The notes: generated by a model from the letters alone, not told the origin. A DNA stretch of 64,000 bases from Nocardia salmonicida NBRC 13393 (GCF_001613085.1 NZ_BDBR01000013.1:156584-220583); one strand, 5' to 3'; shown: positions 50,589 through 58,961, numbered from the stretch's first letter. A program made the numbers and translations.

Positions 50589-51022
50589 CTGTCGAGGCGG
50601 CGGGCGGCGTGCTCGAGACACCGGGTCCGCTGCTGCGCGTCGTGAAACGGCAGGAGCTGGCGTTCGCGATCGTCGGCGGGTTCAACACGCTGCTCGGCAT
50701 GGCACTCGTCGTGTTCTGGCTGCACGTGCTCGGCGACGGCAGGCCCGGTCTGGCCGTCGTCGCCGCGTACGCGGTGAGCACGATCGTGGCCTTCGTCCTG
50801 CACCGCACCCTGGTGTTTCGCGTGCGGGGCCACCTCGCCCGGGACTTTCTGGCCTTCTGCGGGGTGAACCTGGGTGGTCTGCTGCTCAACGTGATCCTGG
50901 TGGAACTGGCGGTCACCGGCCTCGGGTTCCCCGCCGCGCCTGCCTCGGTGATCGTCATGGGTCTGGTCGCGGTGCTCAGCTTCTTCGGACACCGCTACAT
51001 CTCGTTCCGACGGGCGCGGTAG
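50585..51022 (+). CDS. GtrA-like polyprenyl-phosphate-sugar flippase
   Basis: 145 residues with four hydrophobic helices and the GtrA pattern 'AIVGGFNTLLGMALVVFWLHV' in helix 1 (block), 'YAVSTIVAFVLHRTLVF' in helix 2-loop and 'FFGHRYISFRR' at the C-terminus. GtrA proteins are thought to move polyprenyl-phosphate sugars to the outer leaflet. Coupled to the GT-C enzyme by ATGA, with a GT2 partner divergent, it completes a three-component glycosylation set. The long frame from 49202 is a shadow. Confidence 0.92.
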   Translation: MTVEAAGGVLETPGPLLRVVKRQELAFAIVGGFNTLLGMALVVFWLHVLGDGRPGLAVVAAYAVSTIVAFVLHRTLVFRVRGHLARDFLAFCGVNLGGLLLNVILVELAVTGLGFPAAPASVIVMGLVAVLSFFGHRYISFRRAR

Positions 51023-51031
51023 GTTAGGCAC

Positions 51032-51256
51032 ATGGCGCACGAATCCACCATCGACGCAACCCTGCTCGGCCTGCTGGCCTGCCCCCAGGACAAGGGCCCG
51101 CTGCAGCTGGTGCGCACCGAAGCCGATGTGAGTGTGCTCTACAACCCCCGGCTGCGTCGGGCCTACCCGATCGACAACGGCATCCCGGTGCTGCTGATCG
51201 ACGAGGCCCGCGACGTCACCGCCGCCGAACACGAATTCTTCGTCGCCGAATCCTGA
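51032..51256 (+). CDS. Trm112 / UPF0434 family small protein
   Basis: 74 residues. The order 'LLACPQDKGPLQLV...' then 'RRAYPIDNGIPVLLIDEAR' is the Trm112 pattern. Only one of the four zinc cysteines of the eukaryotic family remains, as in many bacterial members, so zinc binding is unlikely. Trm112 proteins act as partners of methyltransferases, here unidentified. It corresponds by position and size to M. tuberculosis Rv1684. It lies 9 bp after gtrA, so it may be co-transcribed with the glycosylation genes inserted before it. Confidence 0.9.
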   Translation: MAHESTIDATLLGLLACPQDKGPLQLVRTEADVSVLYNPRLRRAYPIDNGIPVLLIDEARDVTAAEHEFFVAES

Positions 51257-51344
51257 CCGCCCATCCGGTAGCCGCCCCACTACACGGCGTTGCTGCGGTC
51301 GTGGACTCCGGCGGTCGGCGAGGTGACGGTGAGCTCGCGCTGTT

Positions 51345-51980
51345 TCACCAACTGCCGGTGTCGATATCGCCCGTCAGATAGCGCTGGACAACCGGGCCGA
51401 CCGCGTCGACCACGGCATCGATCGGCATCGAGGCCAGCGGTTCCAGCGAGATGATCTTACGGGCGGTCAACACCCCCACCATCTGGGACGCGGCCAGCGA
51501 GACTCTGGCGCGTCCGTCGTCAGCCGGGGTCGCGATGCGCACGCGGACCCGTTCCAGCACCACTTGGAGCAGGAAAGACCGCGCGAGATTCTGATCCCCG
51601 CCCGCGAAAATGCTGCGCACCATGGCCACGATGCCGGGGCCGGCGGGGGAGTCCCACACCGCGACGACCGCGCGCACGATGGTCTGCCCGAGCTCGTCGA
51701 GCGGTGCGGCGTCGACCGCGAGCAGCGTCGTGTCCGGGTCGACCGGGAAGTCCACCGCGGCGGCGAACAGTTGCTGCTTGTTGCCGAAATAGTGATGCAC
51801 CAGGGCCGGGTCGACATCGGCATCGGCCGCGATCGCGCGGATGGATGTCTTGTCGAACCCGGTGCCCGCGAACCGCACCCGCGCCGCGTCGAGAATCGCC
51901 AGCCTGGTGTCGGCATTGCCCGGCCTGCGCCCCGTGCGACCGGATTTCGCTGTGCCGGAACCGGATTCGCCGTCACTCAT
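51345..51980 (-). CDS. TetR family regulator of the linked ABC exporter
   Basis: 211 residues. HTH at about 20-65 ('ARVRFAGTGFDKTSIRAIAADADVDPALVHHYFGNKQQL' as the two helices) and a TetR_C_17-like C-terminal domain. It is the third gene of a minus-strand operon after the ATPase and permease, 34 bp downstream of the permease stop. By order this is Rv1685c. The dyads at 53517-53552, upstream of the ATPase, are its likely operator. Confidence 0.92.
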   Translation of the reverse strand: MSDGESGSGTAKSGRTGRRPGNADTRLAILDAARVRFAGTGFDKTSIRAIAADADVDPALVHHYFGNKQQLFAAAVDFPVDPDTTLLAVDAAPLDELGQTIVRAVVAVWDSPAGPGIVAMVRSIFAGGDQNLARSFLLQVVLERVRVRIATPADDGRARVSLAASQMVGVLTARKIISLEPLASMPIDAVVDAVGPVVQRYLTGDIDTGSW

Positions 51981-52014
51981 GGGTGCTCCTCTCGTCGTTG
52001 CCTGGCCTCGGTCG

Positions 52015-52776
52015 CTAGGGGGTGCGTCGACGCAGAGTAGCCGCGGCGAGGCCGAGCGCCACCACCGCGAACCCGGCGACGACGGCGGTATCGCGCCACA
52101 TCGCGGCCGTCGGCTCGGCGTGCACCGACACCTGCTGCAGCGCGTCCACCGCGTAACTCAACGGCATCACGTTGCTGATCGCCTCCAGCCATTCGGGTAG
52201 CCGGTCGCGCGGAACCAGCAGCCCACACAGGAAGATCTGCGGCGCGACGATCACCGGCATGAACTGCACGGCCTGGAACTCGGTGCGCGCGAAGGCGCTC
52301 GCCAGCAGTCCGAGCCCGACCCCGCAGACCGCGTCGACCATCGCGATCAGCATGACCCAACCGGGGCTGCCCGCGGCCTCGAGCCCGAGCAGCCAGAACG
52401 CGACTACGCAGGCCACCGCGGCCTGTGCGCCCGCGGCCAGGGAGAACGCGCTGCCGTACCCGGCGAGCAGATCGAGCTTGCTCAGCGGAGTGGTGAGCAG
52501 CCGTTCGAGGGTGCCCGATGTGCGTTCGCGCTGCATCGCGATCGCGGTGATGAGGAACATCACGATGAACGGCAGGATCCCGAGCATGGTGATACCCACC
52601 CGGTCGAACATCGTGAGCGGGGAGTGCGGCGCGCGGGGCGCGTCCTGATAGATGAAGTACAGCAGGGCCATGAGCAGGGCGGGAACCACCAGGATCATCG
52701 CCACGGTGCGGTGATCGTTGCGCAGTTGTCGCAGAATCCGGCCGGTGGTCGCGGTGTAGGGGCGCAGGGTGGTCAT
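52015..52776 (-). CDS. ABC-2 type transporter permease
   Basis: 253 residues with six hydrophobic helices. 'RTSGTLERLLTTPLSKLDLLAGY' (the conserved cytoplasmic loop after helix 2) and 'APQIFLCGLLVPRDRLPEWLEAISNVMPLSYAVDALQ' (periplasmic hairpin region, cited in part) are ABC2_membrane landmarks. ATG 52776 overlaps the ATPase stop (ATGA); the longer frame is a shadow. With the ATPase it forms an exporter of unknown substrate, the counterpart of Rv1686c. Confidence 0.93.
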   Translation of the reverse strand: MTTLRPYTATTGRILRQLRNDHRTVAMILVVPALLMALLYFIYQDAPRAPHSPLTMFDRVGITMLGILPFIVMFLITAIAMQRERTSGTLERLLTTPLSKLDLLAGYGSAFSLAAGAQAAVACVVAFWLLGLEAAGSPGWVMLIAMVDAVCGVGLGLLASAFARTEFQAVQFMPVIVAPQIFLCGLLVPRDRLPEWLEAISNVMPLSYAVDALQQVSVHAEPTAAMWRDTAVVAGFAVVALGLAAATLRRRTP

Positions 52777-53507
52777 CGGTGCTCTCCCATCGTGATCAAG
52801 GTCAGGAAAGCGGCCTCGAGGTTCTGTTCGTCGGTGCGCTCGCGCAGTTCGTCTGGGCTGAGCTGGGCGAGCAGTTCGCCGTCGCGCATCAGCAGCAGCT
52901 TGTCGCAGTGTTCGGCTTCGTCCATCACGTGACTCGACACCAGCAAAGTCGTTCCCGCCGCGGCCAATTCGCGGAACTGCTTCCACAACTCCACGCGCAA
53001 CACCGGATCCAGGCCCACTGTCGGTTCGTCGAGTACGAGCAGCTCGGGCTTGCCGACGAGCGCGCACGCCAGCGACGCCCTGGTCTTCTGCCCACCCGAG
53101 AGCTGATCGCCGAGCTGATCCGCGTGATCGGCCAAACCGACTGCGCCGAGCGCGGATTCGGTGTCGTCCCGGCCGCGCCCGTAGAGGGCGGCGTAGTAGG
53201 CCACGTTGTCGCGGACGCTGATGTCGGCGTAGATGCTCGGCGCCTGGGTGACATAGCCGACCCGACGGCGTAACCCGGCGCTCCCCGCGGGTTCCCCGAG
53301 CACGGTGACGGTGCCCGACTCCACCAGCTGTGTTCCCACGATGCTGCGCAGCAGGGTGGTCTTCCCGCAGCCGGAAGGGCCGAGCAAGCCGGTGATCGAG
53401 CCGCGCGGGATGTCCAGGGTCAGGCCGCGGAGGACGGGACGTTTTCCGCGCTGAACGGTCAGGCCCGCGACCTGGACGACGATCGGTGGCGGTGCGGTGT
53501 GCGACAT
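52773..53507 (-). CDS. ABC transporter ATP-binding protein (drug/lipid exporter type)
   Basis: 244 residues with Walker A 'GLLGPSGCGKTTLLRSI' (about residue 40), Q-loop 'VGYVTQAPSIYADISV', signature 'QLSGGQKTRASLACAL', Walker B 'ELLVLDEPTVGLDP' and the switch His in 'LLVSSHVMDEAE'. ATG start at 53507, 9 bp from the operator dyads. It pairs with the downstream permease; the order is the same as Rv1687c-Rv1686c-Rv1685c. The substrate might be a drug or lipid-linked molecule, recognised by the linked TetR. Confidence 0.95.
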   Translation of the reverse strand: MSHTAPPPIVVQVAGLTVQRGKRPVLRGLTLDIPRGSITGLLGPSGCGKTTLLRSIVGTQLVESGTVTVLGEPAGSAGLRRRVGYVTQAPSIYADISVRDNVAYYAALYGRGRDDTESALGAVGLADHADQLGDQLSGGQKTRASLACALVGKPELLVLDEPTVGLDPVLRVELWKQFRELAAAGTTLLVSSHVMDEAEHCDKLLLMRDGELLAQLSPDELRERTDEQNLEAAFLTLITMGEHR

Positions 53508-53516
53508 GGTCGCCTC

Positions 53517-53552
53517 AATTCATCGTGTGTTGAATTCACTACGTGATGAATT
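53517..53552. promoter_or_regulatory. Two overlapping operators AATTCA-N8-TGAATT
   Basis: Copies at 53517-53536 and 53533-53552 are both 20-bp dyads with perfect 6-bp arms. They share four bases and are offset by 16 bp, just upstream of the ABC ATPase ATG (53507). Binding by the operon's own TetR is inferred. Confidence 0.8.
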
Positions 53553-53579
53553 TAGCGCGACAGTGTCGATGTGGCAAGG

Positions 53580-55091
53580 TCAGTGGGCGTGTCCAGGGGG
53601 TGTTTCGGCCTGCTGACCAGGTTCGACGACGGTGAACTGGCCCATCATTCCGACATCTTCGTGCCACAGGAGGTGGCAGTGATACATGTACGGCGTCGTC
53701 GGATCGGCCGGTCCGTCGAAGCGCAGAGCCAGGGTCGTGGCCGTATTCGGTGGCAGGAAAATCGTGTCCTTGGGGCCGGTCAGCTCGGGTGGGGGCGGGG
53801 CGCCGTCGTAGCCGAGGACCCGGAACTGCACATCGTGGACGTGAAAGTTGTGCGCCATGCCGTCGATGTTGCGCACGACCCAGGTCTCGGTGGTGCCCCG
53901 GGTGACGGTGGTGTCGATGCGGCTCATGTCCATGCGCTCGCCGTTGATGCCGCCGAGGGTGAGGTCGAAGCGACGTTGCACGACCGAGTCCGCGCCGTCG
54001 GGAATCGACGGCGGCACCAGGGCATCCGGCAGCGCGGGGGAGGGCCGCAAGGTGGCGGCGGCGCGCAGTTCGAGGACATCGAAGGTGTCGTCGCCGCCGG
54101 AGAACCGGTTCGACCAGAAGCCGAGGCCCGCCTCGAGCTTCTCGCTGCGTAACACCGTGCGTTCGCCGGGCAGCATCCGCACCACGATCTCCGCGCGTTC
54201 ACCGGGGGAGAGACGGATGCGGTCCAGCGTGGCGGGCCGTTCGAGCAGGCCGCCGTCGGAACCGATCATGGCGAACGGGCGGGCGTCGTCGAAGGCGAAG
54301 GTGTAGATCCGCGCGGTCGAGGCATTGAGCAGGCGCAGCCGCACCGATTCGTCGCCGACCTCCTGATAGGGAGACAGGGTGCCGTTGACCATGGTGCGAT
54401 CGCCGAGGAACCCGGTATCGCGGAAGATCGCGTGCGCGCCGTCGAGGCGGCGGCCGCGCAGGCGCATGTCCTGCACGATCACCGGGATGTCGTCGACGCC
54501 GTAGGTGCTCGGCAGCGGCAGCTCCGCGCTCGGCACGTCGTCGATCAGGAACATTCCCGCCAGGCCGCGGCGCACGTGGTCCTCGGTCGCACCGTGTGGG
54601 TGTGGGTGGTACCAGAGGGTCGAAGCAGGTTGGGCGACAGTCCATTCCGGTGTCCACGACGCACCGGGATCGACCATCTGGTGCGGTCCGCCGTCCATGG
54701 CGGCGGGTAGATGCATGCCGTGCCAGTGCACTGACGAGGCCTCGGGCAACTGGTTGCGCACCTGGACCCGCACGCGCTCGCCGCGGGCCGCGCGCAGTGT
54801 CGGGCCGAGATAGCTGCCGTTGAAACCCCAGGTCTCGGTGGCGCGGCCGGGCTCGAAGGTGGTTGTCCCGGACTGCATATCGAGCGAGAACGTCCGGGTG
54901 CCGTCGGCGTCGACGGTCGACTCGGCCAGCGGTGGAATGACCAGTGGCCGAGTGAATTCTGTCGTCCCCACGGTGGAGACATCGGCGGAGGCCCACGTCC
55001 AGCTCACCGCGCCTGCGATCGCGGTGATCAGGGCGAGTACGACAACGGCGACACCGAACAGAATGCGTCGCGGGCGAGCACGAGAAGACAT
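53580..55091 (-). CDS. Multicopper oxidase (CueO/laccase-like), secreted or membrane-anchored
   Basis: 503 residues from ATG 55091. An N-terminal signal/anchor helix ('ILFGVAVVVLALITAIAGAV') is followed by three cupredoxin domains. All four copper motifs are present: 'SVHWHGMH' (about 135), 'LWYHPHPHG' (about 175), 'MAHNFHVHDVQF' (about 427) and 'MYHCHLLWHEDVGMMGQF' (about 476; the type-1 axial ligand is the Met). It oxidises Cu(I), phenols or metal ions with O2 outside the membrane. No copper-responsive regulator is adjacent; the nearest is the TetR/SDR pair. Confidence 0.93.
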   Translation of the reverse strand: MSSRARPRRILFGVAVVVLALITAIAGAVSWTWASADVSTVGTTEFTRPLVIPPLAESTVDADGTRTFSLDMQSGTTTFEPGRATETWGFNGSYLGPTLRAARGERVRVQVRNQLPEASSVHWHGMHLPAAMDGGPHQMVDPGASWTPEWTVAQPASTLWYHPHPHGATEDHVRRGLAGMFLIDDVPSAELPLPSTYGVDDIPVIVQDMRLRGRRLDGAHAIFRDTGFLGDRTMVNGTLSPYQEVGDESVRLRLLNASTARIYTFAFDDARPFAMIGSDGGLLERPATLDRIRLSPGERAEIVVRMLPGERTVLRSEKLEAGLGFWSNRFSGGDDTFDVLELRAAATLRPSPALPDALVPPSIPDGADSVVQRRFDLTLGGINGERMDMSRIDTTVTRGTTETWVVRNIDGMAHNFHVHDVQFRVLGYDGAPPPPELTGPKDTIFLPPNTATTLALRFDGPADPTTPYMYHCHLLWHEDVGMMGQFTVVEPGQQAETPPGHAH

Positions 55092-55182
55092 GCTCCGACG
55101 GTAGGAAGCCGGACCATCGCCGCACATCGGGAAGCACCCCCATCTTCACCCTGGGAACTACCCCCGAGTGGCCGAGGTCGGT

Positions 55183-56073
55183 TCAGGTTTCGAATGCGAC
55201 GCCGGTCAGTTCTTCGGATACCGCCCACAACCGAGCCTGGCTGTCGCGCTGGTGCGCACGCTCGGCGGCCTCGGCCTGTCCCGGGAATCCACCGATCTCG
55301 AAAAGACCTGACGGGCCGTAGTATTGGCCGCCCGACGCGGCAGGATCGGTGGCGGCGCGCAGCGTCGGCAGCGCGCCCATGGCGGGCGTACGGCCGAACA
55401 GACGAGCGATCGCCAGATTCGGTAGCCGGAACGCAGCGGGCGAGTAGCGGAAGACCTCGGTGCTGGCGCCACCAGGATGGGCGGCGAGCGCTTCGGCTGG
55501 GGTGCCCGCGAGCCTGCGGTCGAGTTCGTAGGTGAACATCAGGTTCGCCAGTTTCGACTTGGCATAGGAATTTCCGGTCGTTGCGGCCGGGTCGGCGGCG
55601 TCGATCCGGCCGAACCGGTGGCCGATGCTGCTGACGGTGACGACTCGCGCCGCGGCAGCCGCGACGATGCGGTCGATGAGCAGCCCGGTGAGGGCGAAGT
55701 GGCCCAGATGATTGATGCCGAACTGGATCTCGAACCCGTCCTCGGTGCGACCGCTCAACCCCGTGACGCCCGCGTTGTTGATCAACAGATCGATCCGGTC
55801 GAATCGGCTGCTGATCGTCGCGGCCGCGGCGCGGACCGAAGACAGGTCGGCCAGATCGAGTTCAACGCAGTCGATCGAGGTTCCGGGTGACCGCTCGGTA
55901 ATTCGCCGGGCCGCGTCCTCGGCCCGGCTCCGGTCGCGGCACGCCAGGACGACGCGGGCGCCGTGTTCGGCAAGCGCGCGAGCCGTTTCGAAGCCGAGGC
56001 CGGTATTGGCGCCGGTGACGACGGCGACTCTGCCGGTCAGATCAGGGATATCTGCTTCGGTCCATCTGTTCAA
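55183..56073 (-). CDS. Short-chain dehydrogenase/reductase (retinol-dehydrogenase-like)
   Basis: 296 residues. NAD(P) motif 'VVTGANTGLGFETARALA' (TGxxxGxG, about residue 20), 'LLINNAGV' (NNAG, about 98), catalytic Ser in 'VVTVSSIGHRFG' and YxxxK in 'NSYAKSKLAN' (about 173). Typical of the RDH/protochlorophyllide-reductase-like subgroup. The TTG start at 56073 is preferred because AGGAG sits eight bases upstream; the GTG at 56082 would have no spacing. Divergent from a TetR gene with two TGAACCA dyads between them. Substrate unknown. Confidence 0.92.
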   Translation of the reverse strand: MNRWTEADIPDLTGRVAVVTGANTGLGFETARALAEHGARVVLACRDRSRAEDAARRITERSPGTSIDCVELDLADLSSVRAAAATISSRFDRIDLLINNAGVTGLSGRTEDGFEIQFGINHLGHFALTGLLIDRIVAAAAARVVTVSSIGHRFGRIDAADPAATTGNSYAKSKLANLMFTYELDRRLAGTPAEALAAHPGGASTEVFRYSPAAFRLPNLAIARLFGRTPAMGALPTLRAATDPAASGGQYYGPSGLFEIGGFPGQAEAAERAHQRDSQARLWAVSEELTGVAFET

Positions 56074-56098
56074 TCGACTCACTCCTAAAGGTGAATGC

Positions 56099-56129
56099 CT
56101 GGTTCAGGTTAAAGTGAACCAGTGGTTCA
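56099..56129. promoter_or_regulatory. Two overlapping TGGTTCA/TGAACCA dyads, TetR operator
   Basis: CTGGTTCA-N8-TGAACCAG at 56099-56122 and TGAACCA-G-TGGTTCA at 56115-56129, all arms perfect. They lie between the SDR (start 56073) and TetR (start 56169) genes, so both promoters would be affected. Confidence 0.8.
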
Positions 56130-56168
56130 TGTTATTCGCAAGACTAGATCTGCGAGGATGGCGGCGAG

Positions 56169-56726
56169 ATGAACGGTCAACCCCTGCGCGCGGACGCGCT
56201 GCGTAATCGTCAGGCGATCCTCACCGCCGCACGCGAACTCGTCGCCGCGCGCGGGCCCGAGGTCGGCATGGATCAGATTGCCGCGGCGGCGGACGTCGCG
56301 GTCGGCACCCTGTATCGGCACTTCCCGGCCAAGAAGGACCTGATCGAGGCAATCGCTGCCGATCTTGTCGACGGTGTCGGCGAGTCATTGGATGCCGTAC
56401 TCGAAGCTGTCGAGAACGGCACGAGTTCGGGCCTCGACGCGATCGTCGCACTGTTTCGACGCGTCGTGATCGACCTGCGCCAGGAGCGGCTGTTCCGGCT
56501 CGCCGTCACGGGAGTCGCCGACGAGTCGTTGCGTGAGATCCAGCGGCGCGGCCGGGTGGCAGTCGAGCGGTTGGTCGCCGCGGCGCATGGTGACGGCGCG
56601 TTGTATCCCGACGTCACCGCCGATGATGTCGTACTGCTGCTGAGTGCCGCGCCGGTCGAGCCGATGTCGGAGGCGGCGCAGCGGCGGTGGCTGATTCTGA
56701 TGCGAAGGGCGCTCACGCCGCCGTAA
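56169..56726 (+). CDS. TetR family regulator of the divergent SDR
   Basis: 185 residues. HTH at about 12-55 ('AILTAARELVAARGPEVGMDQIAAAADVAVGTLYRHFPAKKDLI' as two helices) and a SbtR-type C-terminal region. ATG 56169. It is 96 bp from the SDR start, with strong dyads in between, so local repression of the SDR and of itself is likely. The oxidoreductase further downstream has its own sigma-type promoter. Confidence 0.92.
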   Translation: MNGQPLRADALRNRQAILTAARELVAARGPEVGMDQIAAAADVAVGTLYRHFPAKKDLIEAIAADLVDGVGESLDAVLEAVENGTSSGLDAIVALFRRVVIDLRQERLFRLAVTGVADESLREIQRRGRVAVERLVAAAHGDGALYPDVTADDVVLLLSAAPVEPMSEAAQRRWLILMRRALTPP

Positions 56727-56757
56727 AGAGTGATGTGATGCGGGTCACATAAAAGCC

Positions 56758-56785
56758 TGTCACGTTGGTCGCGGCTCACTTGTCC
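56758..56785 (+). promoter_or_regulatory. Candidate ECF41-type promoter before the oxidoreductase
   Basis: TGTCAC at 56758-56763 and TGTC at 56781-56784, separated by 17 bp. This resembles the ECF41 consensus TGTCACA with CGTC, upstream of an oxidoreductase that is followed by an ECF41 sigma gene. The -10 word has one mismatch, so it is a candidate only. Confidence 0.55.
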
Positions 56786-56816
56786 TATGAACATCCCATC
56801 GACAAGGAGCACCGCA

Positions 56817-57995
56817 ATGACCCCCACCACGCACCGCATCGTTGTTCTCGGCGCCGGCTACACCGGCATGCTGGCCGCGATCCGCCTGGCGCGGCGCACC
56901 AGGAAGCTGGATGTGGCGATCACGCTGGTCAACCCGTCGGCCCGCTTCACCGAGCGGCTGCGAATGCACCAGATCGCCGCGGGTCAGGAACTCGCGCACC
57001 ACGACATCCCGGAAATCCTCGACGGTACCGGCATCGAATTCGTCCAGGGCCGGGTCACCGCGATCGACCCCGCCGCCCAGCGCGTCCAGGTCGACGGCGC
57101 CGGCGAACTCGCCTACGACGAACTGGTCTACGCCCTCGGCAGCACCGCCGAGACGACTCTCGTGCCCGGCGTCGCCGAGCACGCCATGACCCTCGACGAC
57201 CCGCGCCGAGCCCACGAATTCGCAGGCGAGCTGGCCACTCTCGCCGCCGAGGGCGGTTCCGTCGCCGTCTGCGGTGGCGGTCTCACCGGCATCGAAGCCG
57301 CTGCCGAGATCGCGGAAAGCCACCCCGGTCTGCGCGTCACGCTGATCAGCTCGGGCGAGCCGGGGGCGATGATGGGCGATAAGGCCCGCACGCATCTGAA
57401 CAAGACACTGGATCGGCTCGGCGTCGTCCGCGAGATCGGCGTGCGGGTCGCCGAAGTGCGGCCTGACGCGGTCGAGCTCGCAGACGGCACAGTGATCGGT
57501 GCCGACCTCATCCTCTGGACCACGGGCGTACGGGTCTCGCCGCTGGCCACCGAGGCGGGCATCGAGACCGACTCGCGTGGACTGATCGTTGTCGACCCCA
57601 CACTGAAGTCGGTGTCGCACCCCACGATTCACGCGATCGGTGACGCCGCCGCCGTCCGCCAGGCATGGGGCCGGGTACACGGCACCTGCCAGAGCGGGCT
57701 GCCCACCGCCGCTTACACCGCCGACGTGATCGCCGCCGAACTGCGCGGCAAGAGGATTCGTCCGTTCCGTTTCGGCTACTTCCACCAGCCCGTCAGCCTG
57801 GGCCGCCGCGACGCGGTCATCCAGTTCACCAAGGCCGACGACAGCCCACGCCGCCTCTACCTGACCGGCTGGGCCGCGCGCACCTACAAGGAGATGGTCA
57901 GCAGCAGCCCCGTGCCGACCTTCAAGGCCAGCAAGAAGATGACCATGAACGTGCAATTGTCCAAGGGCGGTAGCGCAACCCGCGCCGCCGCGTGA
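56817..57995 (+). CDS. FAD-dependent pyridine nucleotide oxidoreductase (NDH-2-like), ECF41 partner
   Basis: 392 residues. FAD motif 'IVVLGAGYTGMLAAIRLARR' at the N-terminus and the NAD(P) motif 'SVAVCGGGLTGIEAAAEIAES' (about 155). The FAD-binding 'HAIGDAAAVRQAW' follows (about 275). It resembles type-II NADH dehydrogenases but ends with a short basic tail rather than a clear membrane helix. ATG 56817 has AAGGAGC upstream; the ATG at 56787 is part of the promoter region. ECF41 sigma genes are typically linked to an oxidoreductase, epimerase or carboxymuconolactone decarboxylase, and here the sigma follows 14 bp downstream. Confidence 0.88.
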   Translation: MTPTTHRIVVLGAGYTGMLAAIRLARRTRKLDVAITLVNPSARFTERLRMHQIAAGQELAHHDIPEILDGTGIEFVQGRVTAIDPAAQRVQVDGAGELAYDELVYALGSTAETTLVPGVAEHAMTLDDPRRAHEFAGELATLAAEGGSVAVCGGGLTGIEAAAEIAESHPGLRVTLISSGEPGAMMGDKARTHLNKTLDRLGVVREIGVRVAEVRPDAVELADGTVIGADLILWTTGVRVSPLATEAGIETDSRGLIVVDPTLKSVSHPTIHAIGDAAAVRQAWGRVHGTCQSGLPTAAYTADVIAAELRGKRIRPFRFGYFHQPVSLGRRDAVIQFTKADDSPRRLYLTGWAARTYKEMVSSSPVPTFKASKKMTMNVQLSKGGSATRAAA

Positions 57996-58009
57996 AGTAG
58001 GTTGACGCC

Positions 58010-58888
58010 GTGGCCGACCAGGATCCGTTCCTCGAACACCGTCGCCTGTTGTTCGCGACCGCCTATCGCATGCTCGGCACCGTCACCGATGCCGAGGACG
58101 TCCTGCAGGACACCTGGCTCAAATGGAACGACACCGACCGCACCGCGGTCGCCCACCCCAGGGCCTACCTGGTCCGCACGGTCACCAATCTCTCGCTCAA
58201 CCGGCTCACCTCCGCCCGCGCGACCCGCGAAAGCTATGTCGGCCCTTGGCTTCCCGAGCCGGTGCTGACCTCGCCCGATATCGCCGAGGACACCGAATTG
58301 GCCGATACCGTCTCCACCGCCATGCTCGTCGTGCTGGAATCCCTCACCCCCGTCGAACGCGCGGTGTTCCTGCTGCGCGAAGTGTTCGGCTACTCGCATG
58401 CCGAAATCGCCGAAGCCCTGAACCGTCCCGAGGCTAGTGTGCGCCAGATCGCGCACCGCGCGAAGAGCCACGTCCAGTCGCGCCGCCCACGATTCGATAC
58501 CGACAAGACCGCTCGCGCCCAGGTCACCGACCGATTCATGGCCGCCTGCGCCGGTGGTGACCTCAACGCCCTGATGGACCTGCTCGCCCCCGATGTCACG
58601 TGTTGGTCCGACGGCGGCGGCGTGGTCACCGCCGCACGCCGCCCGCTGCACGGTCCCGACCATGTCGCCCGCTGGATCCTCGGCGTCCTCGCGAAACCGT
58701 CGTCCGCGGGCTTCGAACTCACCGCGGCCGACATCAACGGCGAGCTCGGCGCACTGGCCTCCTTCGCCGGAAACCCCGGCGCCGCCTTCACTTTCGATCT
58801 CGTCGACGGACACATCCAAAACCTGCGGTTCCAGGTCAACCCCGGCAAACTGGCTGGTCTGTACCGCGGCACCGACCTCCTCGGCTGA
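58010..58888 (+). CDS. sigJ: ECF41 sigma factor (SigJ-like) with SnoaL C-terminal domain
   Basis: 292 residues, longer than ordinary ECF sigmas (about 180). Sigma region 2 at about 10-75 ('ATAYRMLGTVTDAEDVLQDTWLKW'), region 4 at about 105-160 ('LTPVERAVFLLREVFGYSHAEIAEAL'). A SnoaL/NTF2-like extension (about 170-290) closes with 'NPGKLAGLYR', a form of the NPDKL/V-type motif that modulates ECF41 activity in place of an anti-sigma factor. GTG start. The adjacent oxidoreductase and promoter-like TGTCAC support an auto-regulated pair. Confidence 0.93.
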   Translation: MADQDPFLEHRRLLFATAYRMLGTVTDAEDVLQDTWLKWNDTDRTAVAHPRAYLVRTVTNLSLNRLTSARATRESYVGPWLPEPVLTSPDIAEDTELADTVSTAMLVVLESLTPVERAVFLLREVFGYSHAEIAEALNRPEASVRQIAHRAKSHVQSRRPRFDTDKTARAQVTDRFMAACAGGDLNALMDLLAPDVTCWSDGGGVVTAARRPLHGPDHVARWILGVLAKPSSAGFELTAADINGELGALASFAGNPGAAFTFDLVDGHIQNLRFQVNPGKLAGLYRGTDLLG

Positions 58889-58961
58889 CGAGCTGACACC
58901 GGGCGGAATCGCTCCGCGCGCTGGGTTCGCGGGAACGGGCGGCTGGCCCTAGCATTCTGCC

